Positions 42,188-51,417 of a DNA stretch of 64,000 nucleotides are shown piece after piece. The DNA comes from an uncultured Eubacteriales bacterium. GTDB taxonomy: Bacteria; Bacillota; Clostridia; Christensenellales; Aristaeellaceae. The DNA is taken from positions 85,985-149,984 of the forward strand of contig CADBEB010000003.1 of assembly GCA_902793605.1 (NCBI GenBank), in the 5' to 3' direction. Positions within the stretch are counted from its first letter, which is position 1. Every line of letters starts with the position of its first letter. The notes under the pieces are model-generated. The model was not told the DNA's origin. It ran no database searches and saw nothing but the letters and a program-made list of their open reading frames with translations. Both the position numbers and the translations under genes were made by a program.

Positions 42188-43750
42188 ATGAAGAGACTGA
42201 TCGCATTTCTGCTGACACTGGTGATGACGGTTGCGCTGTTTGCGGTTCCGGGATCAGCCGAGGAGTCCGGATCCGCGTTTTCGGAATGGAATCCGGAAGC
42301 GCCGGCCCTGAAGGCCCTGATCGAATATGTGGAAGACGTGACGAATGAAGCGTCCCCGAACTATATTCCGCCTGCGGACCGGATTGCGACGTTTGACATG
42401 GACGGAACGTTGATGGGTGAACTGTACCCGACTTACCTGGAAGTCATGCTGCTGACGGAACGCATTCTGAAAGACCCGTCTTATCAGCCGGACGAAGAGA
42501 TGCTGGAATTCGGCCGCATGACCCGTGACCACGCGATGGACAAGTCCTTCCCGTCAGATTACGATTACCAGTTTTCCTACCATCAGGCGAAAGCCTTCGC
42601 CGGCATGACCCTGAATGAATATGCCGATTTTATCACGCGTTTCCTGGTCCATGAGGCGGACGGTTTTGAGGGCATGACCTATGCGAGTGCCTTCTACCTT
42701 CCCATGGTTGAGGTGGTGGAATACCTGCAGGATCACGGCTTCAAATGTTTTGTGGTCTCGGGAAGCGACCGGTTTATTGTCCGGACTTTCATTGAGGGGA
42801 TGCTTGATATTCCCTATGAGAACATCATCGGTTCCGATACCGCGCTGGCGGCCCGGGACCAGGGAGACACGGACGGTATTGAGTATGTGTTTACGGGCGA
42901 CGATACGCTGGTGCGCACGGACCGGCTGATCATCAAGGATCTGAAGACAAACAAAGTATTGCAGATCGCCCAGGAGATCGGCCGCCAGCCGGTGTTGTCC
43001 TTCGGCAACAGCTCCGGTGACGTCAGCATGAACAATTATGCGCTCCTGAACAACCGCTACTGCAGCGCGGCATTCATGCTGGTAGCGGATGATGAAGTGC
43101 GGGATTACGGGAATCCGGCGAAACACGATGAACTGACCGAAAAATGGCAGGGAATGGGATATCAGGTCATTTCCATGCGTGATGACTGGAAAACCATCTA
43201 TGGCGAAGAGGTCAAAAAGACCGGTGAATTCCATTGGCTGGAGAATTATGCGGACGACGGGCAGGCCGTTTCGACCGGAAGCACGGGAAAAGAGGGCTCC
43301 AGGGGAAAGAAAGTGTACTTTGCCGCGCCGCTTTTTTCCCAAAGTGAAAAGGATTACAATCTGCTCCTGACAAAGGTCCTGGAAGATCATGGGTACGAAG
43401 TCTTTTTGCCGCAGCGCGACGGATATCTGGCTGCGGAACTGGCAGGAAAGACAGAGGATGAATTAACGCAGCTGATTTTTGAGAAGGATTTCAGCGAAGT
43501 GATGAAGGCGGATATCATTTTCATGCTGCTGGACGGACGCGTTCCCGATGAAGGTGCCTGTGTTGAGCTGGGCATTGCCTATGCGAACGGCAAGCGTTGC
43601 TATGGGGTCAAAACGGATGCCAGGTCAGTGGAAATCAACATGGATCTGAATCCGATGATTACCGGATGCTTCATTAAGCTGTTTAAGAATTTTGACGGAG
43701 ACAAGCTGGTTGAGGAACTGGAGCAGTATCTGTCCGAAAATGAGCTTTGA
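42188..43750 (+). CDS. exported HAD phosphatase fused to nucleoside 2-deoxyribosyltransferase domain
   Basis: ATG 42188 (MKRLIAFLLTLVMTVALFAVPGSAEE) gives a signal peptide, with GAGG ten bases upstream. Residues 30-370 are a HAD-type hydrolase: motif I in IATFDMDGTLMGE, motif II in CFVVSGSDRF, lysine and motif IV in VLSFGNSSGDVSM. After a linker (STGKEGSRGKK) a nucleoside 2-deoxyribosyltransferase-like domain follows: VYFAAPLFSQSEKDYN, then MLLDGRVPDEGACVELGIAYANG with the expected glutamate nucleophile. I know of no described exported fusion of these two. It could release phosphate from, and process, extracellular nucleotides. Guanine deaminase follows 200 bases downstream. Confidence 0.85.
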   Translation: MKRLIAFLLTLVMTVALFAVPGSAEESGSAFSEWNPEAPALKALIEYVEDVTNEASPNYIPPADRIATFDMDGTLMGELYPTYLEVMLLTERILKDPSYQPDEEMLEFGRMTRDHAMDKSFPSDYDYQFSYHQAKAFAGMTLNEYADFITRFLVHEADGFEGMTYASAFYLPMVEVVEYLQDHGFKCFVVSGSDRFIVRTFIEGMLDIPYENIIGSDTALAARDQGDTDGIEYVFTGDDTLVRTDRLIIKDLKTNKVLQIAQEIGRQPVLSFGNSSGDVSMNNYALLNNRYCSAAFMLVADDEVRDYGNPAKHDELTEKWQGMGYQVISMRDDWKTIYGEEVKKTGEFHWLENYADDGQAVSTGSTGKEGSRGKKVYFAAPLFSQSEKDYNLLLTKVLEDHGYEVFLPQRDGYLAAELAGKTEDELTQLIFEKDFSEVMKADIIFMLLDGRVPDEGACVELGIAYANGKRCYGVKTDARSVEINMDLNPMITGCFIKLFKNFDGDKLVEELEQYLSENEL

Positions 43751-43845
43751 CAGCATCCCGGCCGCAGTGCAGACGGGTAAATCCGACTTTGCAGCCGGAT
43801 GTATCACCATTACCGATGAACAGGAGGAAAGCATAAACCGGTTCC
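43740..43845 (+). pseudogene. remnant of a family 3 solute-binding protein
   Basis: In a frame overlapping the end of the HAD-NDT gene, MSFDSIPAAVQTGKSDFAAG followed by CITITDEQEESIN matches the hallmark of amino-acid-type binding proteins (FDSLIPAVQTGK-D-A--G-TIT-ER--S--FS). Similarity ends near 43840 and the rest of the protein is absent. Interpreted as a leftover of a larger rearrangement; no known function. Confidence 0.6.
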
Positions 43846-43948
43846 GAAAAGGGATGACATACGGGCCCCGCGAAGACAGATTTCATGGGGATGCAGTGCC
43901 CCTCCGAAGGACGGGAATGCGCCGGACAATGAGAAGGAAGGGTTGCAG

Positions 43949-45214
43949 ATGCGGATCTTTCACGCGGATCTTGTATACTCCGGCGGCCGGGATCAGCTGA
44001 TTTCCCGCAGGAGCTGCTATATCGCTGTGGAAAACGGCACAGTGGAAGGAATATACGGGGAGCTGCCGGAAAAGTATTCCGGCGTGCCGCTGACAGACTA
44101 CGGCAGCAGCGTGATCCTTCCCGCCTTCTCGGATCTTCATGTTCACGCGCCTCAGTATCCCCAGCGGGGGCTGGGCATGGACCTTTTGCTGAAGGACTGG
44201 CTGGATACCTATACCTTTCCCCAGGAAGCCCGCTATGCGGATCCCGAATACGCTGCGGCTGTGTATGAAGCCTTTCTCCGGAGCCTGATTGACAACGGAA
44301 CCTTCCATGCCTGCGTATTCGGAACGATCCACCGGGAGGCCACCTCTTACCTGCTGGAACGGATGGAATCGCTGAAGCTTCGTTCCTTTGTCGGCAAGGT
44401 CAATATGGACATTCAGTCCCCGGACTTCCTGCGCGAGACAACGGAGGATTCCCTGCACGGGACAGAGGCGTTTCTGGAGCAGTACAGCGCCAACCGGTAT
44501 GCGAAGCCCGTCATTACCCCGCGTTTTGCCCCTACCTGCAGTTTCGCCCTTCTGAAGGGCCTGGGCCGGCTGGGCCGCAAATACCATGCCGGCATGCAGA
44601 CTCACCTGGTGGAATCCCGCTGGGAATCTTCTGAGGCCGTCCGGCTGAATCCGGCGTGCAGCTGCGACACAGAGATCTATGAAAAAGCCGGCCTGCTGGA
44701 GAACGGACCGGTAATCGCCGCGCATTTTATTTTCCCTTCGGAGAAAGATATCCGCATCCTGAAGAAGTACGGCGGCTTTGCCGTCCAGTGTCCGGACGCG
44801 ACCGTAAATGTCACCGCGGGAATCATGCGCACGGCTTTCCTCGCAGACGCCGGCGTACGCCTGACGCTTGGAAGTGATATCGCCGGCGGGCATCTGCCCG
44901 CAATCTATACCCAGGCCGCGCGCTCGGTTCAGCTTTCCAAGCTGAAGGCGTTTTACGAACCGGAGAGAAACCGCCCGATTCCCTTTGCCCACGCTTTCTA
45001 TATGGCCACAAAAGAAGGCGGCGCGCTTTTCGGCAACGTCGGGAGCCTGGAACCCGGATACGAGTTTGATGCGCTGGTAATCCGCGATTTTTCAGAGCCC
45101 TTCCGGAAGCTTGAACCGGAAGAGTCAGTCGAAAGGTTCTGTTATACAGGCGGCCCCGGAGATATTCTGGCCAGGTATATCCGCGGGGAAAGCGTAACCG
45201 CCGGCCGTTCCTGA
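43949..45214 (+). CDS. guaD: guanine deaminase
   Basis: Hydrolyses guanine to xanthine and ammonia (EC 3.5.4.3). Amidohydrolase-fold protein of 421 residues from ATG 43949, with AAGGAAGGG close upstream (TTG 43943 is an alternative). Zinc ligands in DLHVHAPQYPQRG and MQTHLVES, plus HFIFPSE and LGSDIAGG, match the family. Cytoplasmic. It follows the exported deoxyribosyltransferase fusion, so both may belong to purine salvage. Confidence 0.88.
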   Translation: MRIFHADLVYSGGRDQLISRRSCYIAVENGTVEGIYGELPEKYSGVPLTDYGSSVILPAFSDLHVHAPQYPQRGLGMDLLLKDWLDTYTFPQEARYADPEYAAAVYEAFLRSLIDNGTFHACVFGTIHREATSYLLERMESLKLRSFVGKVNMDIQSPDFLRETTEDSLHGTEAFLEQYSANRYAKPVITPRFAPTCSFALLKGLGRLGRKYHAGMQTHLVESRWESSEAVRLNPACSCDTEIYEKAGLLENGPVIAAHFIFPSEKDIRILKKYGGFAVQCPDATVNVTAGIMRTAFLADAGVRLTLGSDIAGGHLPAIYTQAARSVQLSKLKAFYEPERNRPIPFAHAFYMATKEGGALFGNVGSLEPGYEFDALVIRDFSEPFRKLEPEESVERFCYTGGPGDILARYIRGESVTAGRS

Positions 45215-45252
45215 TAAAGCAGCAAAAAAGAGGAATACTTAACACAGAAGTT

Positions 45253-46554
45253 TCACTGTTCAAAGGTCTTCCTTCCGAAGTAGTCGCGGACAGTCCTTAC
45301 CTGATAGAGGGAGCCCAGAATGGCGATCACGTCGTCCTTTCCGGATTCCGCCAGGGCGGCTTCAATGGCCGCGGTAACGCTTTCAAAGTGAACAACGGAT
45401 ACATCTGTCTTCCGCCGGATGCTTGCGGCCAGTTCACCGGCGTCCAGGGCACGACAGGAGGGCGGGGTCACGGCGAAGAACTTCTTCGCGTGGGGAAGGA
45501 CAATGTCAATGCCGGCATTGAAATCCTTGTCCGCCAGGACCCCCAGCACGATGTTCAGCTTCCTGCCGGGGAAGAGCAGCTCCATGGTTTCCATGAAGGC
45601 CTCGAAGCCCTGGGGGTTGTGGGCTCCGTCCACGATCACCGCGGGTTCCTGCCGCAGCAGTTCCGCCCGGCCGGGCCAGACGGTTTTTTCCATCCCGGCA
45701 TACACCTGTTCGTCGGTGAGGATGAAGCCGTGGATGCGCAACCGCTCGATCACCGTGAGGGCTGTGCAGGCATTGCGGACCTGATAGCGTCCCAGGAGGC
45801 GGATCTTTACGTCCCGCCAGGGACCGAAGCTGAACACCGTACCCGTCACGTCCATCTGCTTCACGACAGCGGTCTCGTTGCCGGAGCGGGTACAGGTCGC
45901 GTGTTTCTCCATTGCCTTGTCATAGAAGACCTTCTCCACCTCCGGCGACTGCCCGTAGATTACCACGTCGCCCTTTTCCCGGATGATGCCCGCTTTCTCC
46001 CCGGCAATGAGGGGCAGGGTGTTCCCCAGAAACTCCACGTGGTCGAAACCGATGTTCGTCATGACGGAAACAAGGCTGTCCTCGTCCATGATCGAATTGG
46101 TGGCGTCCAGTCGGCCGCCCATGCCTACCTCCAGCACCACCACGTCACACTTCTGTTCCCGGAACCAGCAGAAGCCCAGGACAGTGATGAGCTCGAAGAT
46201 CGTGGGCCGACGGAAGCCTTCTGCCATGATTTCCGGCACCTTCCCGCTGATCCGGGTGGTGATCCTGGCAAGGTCTTCATCGGGGATCTGCACTCCGTTC
46301 ACCTGGATACGCTCGTTGAAACGCTGGATATAAGGGGAGGTGTAGAGCCCTGTCCTGTATCCTGCTTCCCGCAGCACGCCGGCGAGGAAGGCGCTGGTGG
46401 TGCCCTTCCCGTTGGTCCCGGCGATATGGACGTATTTCAGACCCTTATGGGGGTTCCCCAGCTTCGCCAGCAGGGGCAGCATTACGTTGCGCTCATACAC
46501 ATTGCCGGGACTGGGAGTACCCAGGATATAGTCCAGTGATTCCTGATAATTCAT
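45253..46554 (-). CDS. folC: bifunctional folylpolyglutamate/dihydrofolate synthase
   Basis: Adds glutamate to folates (EC 6.3.2.17, often 6.3.2.12). The 433-residue Mur-ligase-fold protein has P-loop HIAGTNGKGTTSAFL, the Omega-loop region YTSPYIQRFNERIQVNG, VLEVGMGGRLDATN and VIVDGAHNPQGFEAF. Minus strand, single gene, flanked by divergent and convergent neighbours. Housekeeping gene within the otherwise regulon-rich zone. Confidence 0.95.
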   Translation of the reverse strand: MNYQESLDYILGTPSPGNVYERNVMLPLLAKLGNPHKGLKYVHIAGTNGKGTTSAFLAGVLREAGYRTGLYTSPYIQRFNERIQVNGVQIPDEDLARITTRISGKVPEIMAEGFRRPTIFELITVLGFCWFREQKCDVVVLEVGMGGRLDATNSIMDEDSLVSVMTNIGFDHVEFLGNTLPLIAGEKAGIIREKGDVVIYGQSPEVEKVFYDKAMEKHATCTRSGNETAVVKQMDVTGTVFSFGPWRDVKIRLLGRYQVRNACTALTVIERLRIHGFILTDEQVYAGMEKTVWPGRAELLRQEPAVIVDGAHNPQGFEAFMETMELLFPGRKLNIVLGVLADKDFNAGIDIVLPHAKKFFAVTPPSCRALDAGELAASIRRKTDVSVVHFESVTAAIEAALAESGKDDVIAILGSLYQVRTVRDYFGRKTFEQ

Positions 46555-46672
46555 ACAGAATAGCCTCTCTTTGTTTCGCGGACGCGGTACCTGACCTTTT
46601 ACAGTTCTTCACTATTCTGTTCATCAGAGCGAATTCTGTCAAGGGGAACGGCTGGGGATGCGGGCAGAAGGG

Positions 46673-46728
46673 CTTGACATTCCGGAACACTTCTTGACTG
46701 CACCGGAGGAAACCGGTACGCTTTACAT
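46673..46728 (+). promoter_or_regulatory. regulon box, copy 4, upstream of the 46785 hydrolase
   Basis: CTTGACATTCCGGAACA, second TTGACT 20 bases after the first. TTACAT (46723-46728) is at the 49-base distance from the first hexamer seen in other copies. Confidence 0.7.
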
Positions 46729-46784
46729 ATCCATCGAACAAACAGCCGGTAAATGAGTCATTTGGGAAATGGGGAGAAAAACAG

Positions 46785-47684
46785 ATGTTGATCGTCGGCA
46801 TTGTCATCGCGGTCCTGGCCATTCTTATGATCGCGGCAGGGTTTATCATCGCCGGCTTTGTCCTGGCGGTCAAGCCCTGTACACCGGAGGAATCACGCGC
46901 CTGGCAGGAGGAGCATTATGACCTCTCCTGGTATGATCCGCTGGAAAAGACGGATTATACCGTGACCAGCTACGACGGGTATGTTCTCCATGCCCAGTTC
47001 CTGAAGAACTCCGGGGATACGAACCGTTACGTTATTCTCTCCCACGCAAATACGGGCGATCGGTTCGGCGTCATGAAGTATGCCGTCATGTATCTGGAGC
47101 AGGGATTTCATGTCATCGTCTACGACCTGCGCGGCCACGGGCTTGATGCGCCGACATTCTGCACCTTTACCGTCCGGGAACGGAAAGATCTCCGGGCGAT
47201 GATCATGGACAGCCGGGAGCGTTATCCGAACGCCTCCCTTTTCGGCATCCACGGTGAATCGCTCGGGGCCGCCACTTCTGTCGCGGTGCTGGAGGAGAAA
47301 CCGCCGGTCGATTTCGTCGTTGCGGACTGCGGATTCAGCGATATTGTTCCGGTCCTGAAGGGCAAGGCGGCGGCCATGCATGCCCCGGGCTTTCTGATCG
47401 ATCTGGCGTCGGTCTGCGCCAGAATCCGCTTCGGATGCTCCTTCAGCCGGATGCGGCCGATCGACAGCCTGAAGGGAAACACGATCCCGATCCTGTTCAT
47501 CCATGGCGCGGACGATCGTTTTGTCCCGCCGGAGCACAGTGAGCGGATGAAGGAAGCGACCGGGGGATACGCCGAAATCCATCTTGTCCCTGGCGCGGAA
47601 CACGCGATGTCCATCCTGACCGCTCCGAAAGCATACCGGGAATATGTCGCGAACTTCCTCGCGGAGCAGTTTCCGGGAAGATAG
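46785..47684 (+). CDS. membrane-anchored alpha/beta hydrolase
   Basis: A 299-residue hydrolase with an N-terminal helix (MLIVGIVIAVLAILMIAAGFIIAGFVLAV) that should anchor it. Nucleophile serine in GIHGESLGAATS, acid D in IHGADDRFVPPEHS and histidine in PGAEHAMS form a complete triad, and YDLRGHGLD is typical of the BEM46/YqkD-like group. RBS GGGGAG eight bases before ATG. Behind a regulon box. Substrate unknown; probably a small ester or peptide-like compound at the membrane. Confidence 0.85.
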   Translation: MLIVGIVIAVLAILMIAAGFIIAGFVLAVKPCTPEESRAWQEEHYDLSWYDPLEKTDYTVTSYDGYVLHAQFLKNSGDTNRYVILSHANTGDRFGVMKYAVMYLEQGFHVIVYDLRGHGLDAPTFCTFTVRERKDLRAMIMDSRERYPNASLFGIHGESLGAATSVAVLEEKPPVDFVVADCGFSDIVPVLKGKAAAMHAPGFLIDLASVCARIRFGCSFSRMRPIDSLKGNTIPILFIHGADDRFVPPEHSERMKEATGGYAEIHLVPGAEHAMSILTAPKAYREYVANFLAEQFPGR

Positions 47685-47800
47685 GCGGTCATTGTCCACG
47701 GGGTCAGCCTGTAACATACATTACAGGATAATTCAGGCCGGATATGAGCAATTCGTTTATCCGGGGAAATGCTTCTGTATGACTGAAGACCCTTTGCTTC

Positions 47801-49642
47801 TCAGGCTTCCACAGCCTTGCTGAACTGGGTTTCGTACAGTTCCTGGTAGGTGCCGCCGGCGTGAACCAGTTCCCTGTGGGTGCCGCGCTCAACGATCTCG
47901 CCGTCCCGAACGACGAGAATCTCGTCTGCGGCGAGAATGGTGGACAGGCGATGGGCGATCAGGATGGAGGTCCTCTCCTCGATCAGGGGATTGATGGCGG
48001 CCTGGATGGCGGCCTCGGAGATCGAGTCAAGGGCTGAGGTGGCTTCGTCAAAGATCAGCAGGGCCGGATCCTTGAGCAGCGCCCTTGCGATGGAAATCCG
48101 CTGCTTTTCGCCGCCGGACAGTTTCAGCCCGCGGTTGCCGACCATGGTGTCCAGCCCGTCGGGCTGGCTGGAGATAAAATCGTAGATATTGGCCTTTTTA
48201 CAGGCTTCGATCATTTCCTCTTCGGTGGCGTCAGGCTTTGCGTACAGCAGGTTTTCCCGGATGGTACTGTTGAACAGGTAGGTCTCCTGGGTGACGACGC
48301 CGACCTCGCTGCGCAGGGAATGGAGGGTCAGATCCCGGACGTCTGTTCCGTCGAAGGTGACCCAACCGGCCACCGGATCCCACAGGCGCGGAATCAGGTT
48401 GACGATGGTGCTCTTGCCGCTGCCGCTGGGGCCGACGATGGCGATGCAGTCCCCGCTGTGAAGCGTGAAGTTGATATCCTTCAGGATCATGCGCTCCCCG
48501 TCATAGGAAAAACTGACATGGTCGAAGACAATTTCACCCCGGGCGTTCGTCAGTTCCTTCGCGTCCGGCTTGTCGTCGATTTCGGGTTTCATGTCATAGT
48601 ACTCGAAAATCCGTGTAAACATCGCCATGGAACGGATCCAGTCCACCTGGATGTTCAGCAGGCTGTTCACCGGCCCGTACATCCGGCCCAGCAGGGCGAC
48701 GAGAACGGTAATATCGCCGACGGTGATGGTGCTGTCATATTTCATGATCAGGATTCCGCCGACCAGGTACAGCAGCATCGGCCCGACGGTTGCCAGGGTA
48801 TTCAGGAGCATGAAGAACCAGCGGCCGGCCATTTTCTCCCGGATGTTCAGTTTGATCATCCGTCCGTTGGCTTCCTCATAGCGCTCGTATTCATACTTTT
48901 CCCGACCGAAGAGCTTGACCAGCAGCTGGCCGCTGACGGACAGGGTCTCATTCAGGATGCCGTTGATTTCATCGTTGCATTCCTGGGCTTCCGCTGCAAG
49001 TTTCCAGCGGCGCTTGCCGGCCATCCGGGTGGGCAGGGTAAACAGTGGAACCACGGCGATGCCGACAAGGGCAAGAATCCAGTTTTTCCGGAACATGGCG
49101 ATCAGGGCGACCACCAGCGTGATGGTGTTGGAGAGGATGCTGGCGAAGGTGCCGGTCACGACAGATTCCACGCCGGAAATGTCGCTGGTCATGCGGGTGA
49201 TGATATCCCCCTGGTTGGCGGAAGTGAAGAACCGCTGGGACATCTTCTGCAGATGGCGGTACATCTGGTTGCGCATATCATAGGAAATATGCTGCGCGAT
49301 CCAGTTGTTCAGGTAGTTCTGGCCGACGCCGATCAGGTTTGAGACCAGATTCAGCGCCAGCGAGAGAACGATCAGCCTGATCAGGGCGGAAAGGCCCGCA
49401 CCGAACCAGCCGCCCATGTCTTTGCCGGTCAGGACGTCGATTATATTACCGGTGAGGATGGAAGGAAAGATGCTGCAGACGGAAGCGACCGCGATGCAGA
49501 CCAGTACCAGCGCAAGCTGGCGCCAGTATGGCTTCAGGTAGGAAAAAACCCGCTGCAGAAGTTCTTTGGTGATTTTCGGGGAATTCTTTTTTTCTTCTTC
49601 GGTAAGGAACTGGGCTCTTCCCCGGCCTCCGGGTCCTGGAAT
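47801..49642 (-). CDS. ABC exporter (fused membrane and ATPase domains), apparent ATT start
   Basis: Six-helix exporter domain followed by an ATPase domain with Walker A GPSGSGKST, signature LSGGEKQRISIARAL and Walker B LLIFDEATSALDS. The first ATG in frame (49417) lies inside the membrane domain. The frame continues upstream for 75 more codons encoding the expected cytoplasmic start and first helix (LKPYWRQLALVLVCIAVASV), and no ATG, GTG or TTG occurs there before an in-frame TAA at 49658. A strong AAAGGAGG stands eight bases before ATT (complement 49640-49642), so I propose ATT as start, giving 613 residues. Homodimeric lipid or drug export is likely. No partner half is nearby. Confidence 0.82.
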   Translation of the reverse strand: MPGPGGRGRAQFLTEEEKKNSPKITKELLQRVFSYLKPYWRQLALVLVCIAVASVCSIFPSILTGNIIDVLTGKDMGGWFGAGLSALIRLIVLSLALNLVSNLIGVGQNYLNNWIAQHISYDMRNQMYRHLQKMSQRFFTSANQGDIITRMTSDISGVESVVTGTFASILSNTITLVVALIAMFRKNWILALVGIAVVPLFTLPTRMAGKRRWKLAAEAQECNDEINGILNETLSVSGQLLVKLFGREKYEYERYEEANGRMIKLNIREKMAGRWFFMLLNTLATVGPMLLYLVGGILIMKYDSTITVGDITVLVALLGRMYGPVNSLLNIQVDWIRSMAMFTRIFEYYDMKPEIDDKPDAKELTNARGEIVFDHVSFSYDGERMILKDINFTLHSGDCIAIVGPSGSGKSTIVNLIPRLWDPVAGWVTFDGTDVRDLTLHSLRSEVGVVTQETYLFNSTIRENLLYAKPDATEEEMIEACKKANIYDFISSQPDGLDTMVGNRGLKLSGGEKQRISIARALLKDPALLIFDEATSALDSISEAAIQAAINPLIEERTSILIAHRLSTILAADEILVVRDGEIVERGTHRELVHAGGTYQELYETQFSKAVEA

Positions 49643-49650
49643 GGGAATCC

Positions 49651-49658
49651 CCTCCTTT
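49651..49658 (-). promoter_or_regulatory. strong RBS defining the ATT start
   Basis: AAAGGAGG on the minus strand, eight bases before ATT 49640-49642; another ATT lies six bases nearer. It overlaps the in-frame TAA, so nothing further upstream can be the start. Confidence 0.6.
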
Positions 49659-49720
49659 TATCGGTTTTTCTCATGATACTCCCCGGGCAGTGGATAAGCA
49701 AGTACGCGCGGCGGAAAGGG

Positions 49721-49776
49721 TTTGACATTCCGGAACACTCCCCTGACAGCTGAAGAGAAGAATCGCAAGGTATAGA
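49721..49776 (+). promoter_or_regulatory. regulon box, copy 5, upstream of the M20 peptidase
   Basis: TTTGACATTCCGGAACA, second CTGACA 21 bases after the first, TATAGA (49771-49776) 49 bases after the first. Shares extended identity with copies 7 and 9 (AGAAGAATCGCAA). Confidence 0.75.
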
Positions 49777-49847
49777 CATGGCGTCATCCCGGAGGATTAC
49801 AGGGAGGCCCGGGGGACGTATTCTGAAACAACACAGGAGCTACCGTC

Positions 49848-51161
49848 ATGAAAAACAGCACACTTCTATCCGTATATCAGAGGGAATTCATTTCACGAAT
49901 CATCGCCATTCCGTCTGTGGGAGGACTTCCCGAAGAAGGCGCTTCCTACGGGAGGATCCCCCGGGAAGTTCTGCGGGCCTTCCTGGATGAAGCGAAGGCA
50001 AAAGGCTTCCGGACAGGGGTCGAGGGAGAGCGGATCGGCTGGGTGGAATTCGGCGAGGGCGACAGGCTCTTTGGCATCCTGTGCCATCTTGACGTAGTGC
50101 CTGTGGGGGACGGCTGGGATTCTGATCCGTTTACGCTTGCCTTCAGGGCAGATGAAACCGGCAGGGAGGCGATGTATGGAAGGGGGATCGTGGACGATAA
50201 AGGACCTGCGTGTGCCGCCTTTTTTGCGATGCTGGAGCTTGCGGAGGAAGGCTGGATCCCGGACGGTTACAGGGTCAGGCTGATCCTTGGAACGGATGAG
50301 GAGCGCACCTGCTCCTGCATGCGGTATTACGCCGGCCACGCGCAAGTGCCGGATTTTTCGATTACCCCGGATTCCATCTTCCCGGTGATCTACTGTGAAA
50401 AGGGTATTACGCAGCTGAAGTTATCCGGAGAGAACAGGAAGCATATGAGCGCCAGCGGAGGCAGCGCCGTGAATATTGTTCCCGCTTCAGCCGAATGTGA
50501 GGTTGCGGGCAAAACGATCTCTGTTTCCGGAAAAGCGGCGCATGCGTCCATACCGGAACTCGGTGTCAATGCCATCCGGTTGCTGGCTGAGGCAATGGAA
50601 GGGCAGGGGCTCCGGCTGGAGGAATTCCCTGTCATGAAGTTTGTCAGGGATTTCGATGCCGGAAGTTTTACCGGCTGCGATCCAACAGGTGATTACGGGA
50701 ATCTCAGCTGCAATATCGGGATGCTCAGCGCGGGAAAAGACGGCTGTGAACTGCGGATGGATCTCAGGATCCCCTGGGATGCGGATCATGATGCCGTTAT
50801 CAGGAACCTGACGGAGAAAGCATCGGAATACGGGCTTGAAACACAGGTGACGCTGGATCTGCCTCCCCTTCTGAAGGACAGAAACTCGTCAGGGATTAGG
50901 ATGCTGACAGATATATGGAAAAAACATATGGACCGGTTCACGGGCTTCCGGGAAGAGTACAGGGATCTCCATACGGAGCCGAAGGCGGCTGGGGTAGGCA
51001 CCTATGCGCGGCATATCCCGAACGCGATCGCCTTTGGGATCCAGGCGCCCTGGCAGGCCGACCAGTGCCACCAGGCCAATGAACATGCGGCGGTCACCGA
51101 TTATCTGCAATGGATACAGATCATGAAAGAGAGTATTACGGCAGCCGGGGAGTTTATCTGA
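49848..51161 (+). CDS. M20 family metallopeptidase (PepV-like dipeptidase)
   Basis: A 437-residue two-domain zinc peptidase. Metal and catalytic segments: CHLDVVPVGDGWDSDPF, GRGIVDDKGPA, LGTDEERTCSC with the catalytic EE, and the C-terminal histidine in CHQANEHAAV. The dimerisation/lid domain lies between (AASIPELGVNAIRLLAEAM). AGGAG eight bases before ATG. No signal peptide. Behind a regulon box. Confidence 0.9.
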   Translation: MKNSTLLSVYQREFISRIIAIPSVGGLPEEGASYGRIPREVLRAFLDEAKAKGFRTGVEGERIGWVEFGEGDRLFGILCHLDVVPVGDGWDSDPFTLAFRADETGREAMYGRGIVDDKGPACAAFFAMLELAEEGWIPDGYRVRLILGTDEERTCSCMRYYAGHAQVPDFSITPDSIFPVIYCEKGITQLKLSGENRKHMSASGGSAVNIVPASAECEVAGKTISVSGKAAHASIPELGVNAIRLLAEAMEGQGLRLEEFPVMKFVRDFDAGSFTGCDPTGDYGNLSCNIGMLSAGKDGCELRMDLRIPWDADHDAVIRNLTEKASEYGLETQVTLDLPPLLKDRNSSGIRMLTDIWKKHMDRFTGFREEYRDLHTEPKAAGVGTYARHIPNAIAFGIQAPWQADQCHQANEHAAVTDYLQWIQIMKESITAAGEFI

Positions 51162-51201
51162 AGACGCTCCATTCTGTTCTTTTCAGTACCTGCCGGCCAG
51201 G

Positions 51202-51237
51202 GTTCTGCTCTGCTGATGCAAAGCAGAACTTTTTTTG
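51202..51237 (+). terminator. Rho-independent terminator after the M20 gene
   Basis: GTTCTGCT/AGCAGAAC eight-base stem with a 12-base loop, followed by eight T residues. Confidence 0.85.
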
Positions 51238-51249
51238 GAGAGAAATAAC

Positions 51250-51402
51250 ATGCCCTATCTGTCGCTTCCGGTCCTGTTTTTCTTTCTTTCGATGCCGTAT
51301 GCTGTTTATGTACCGGAAAGGCCGGTACGGAAATCGCTGCCAACGCAGCTCTCTCGTACGTATCAACCAGTGCCCCCACAGAACAAGCGATGTGCGGGGT
51401 GA
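51250..51402 (+). CDS. possible 50-residue peptide
   Basis: ATG with GGAG nine bases upstream encodes MPYLSLPVLFFFLSMPYAVY followed by a Pro/Arg-rich tail ending NKRCAG. The N-terminus is hydrophobic like a signal or membrane helix. It lies between a terminator and the RBS of the 51418 gene, with the stop overlapping that RBS. Unrecognised; coding status uncertain. Confidence 0.4.
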   Translation: MPYLSLPVLFFFLSMPYAVYVPERPVRKSLPTQLSRTYQPVPPQNKRCAG

Positions 51403-51417
51403 AAGGAGGCGGCAGAA

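Noticed and set aside
47708..47727. CCTGTAA/TTACAGG hairpin between convergent genes
   Set aside because: No T-run in either direction and short stem; not reported as a terminator.
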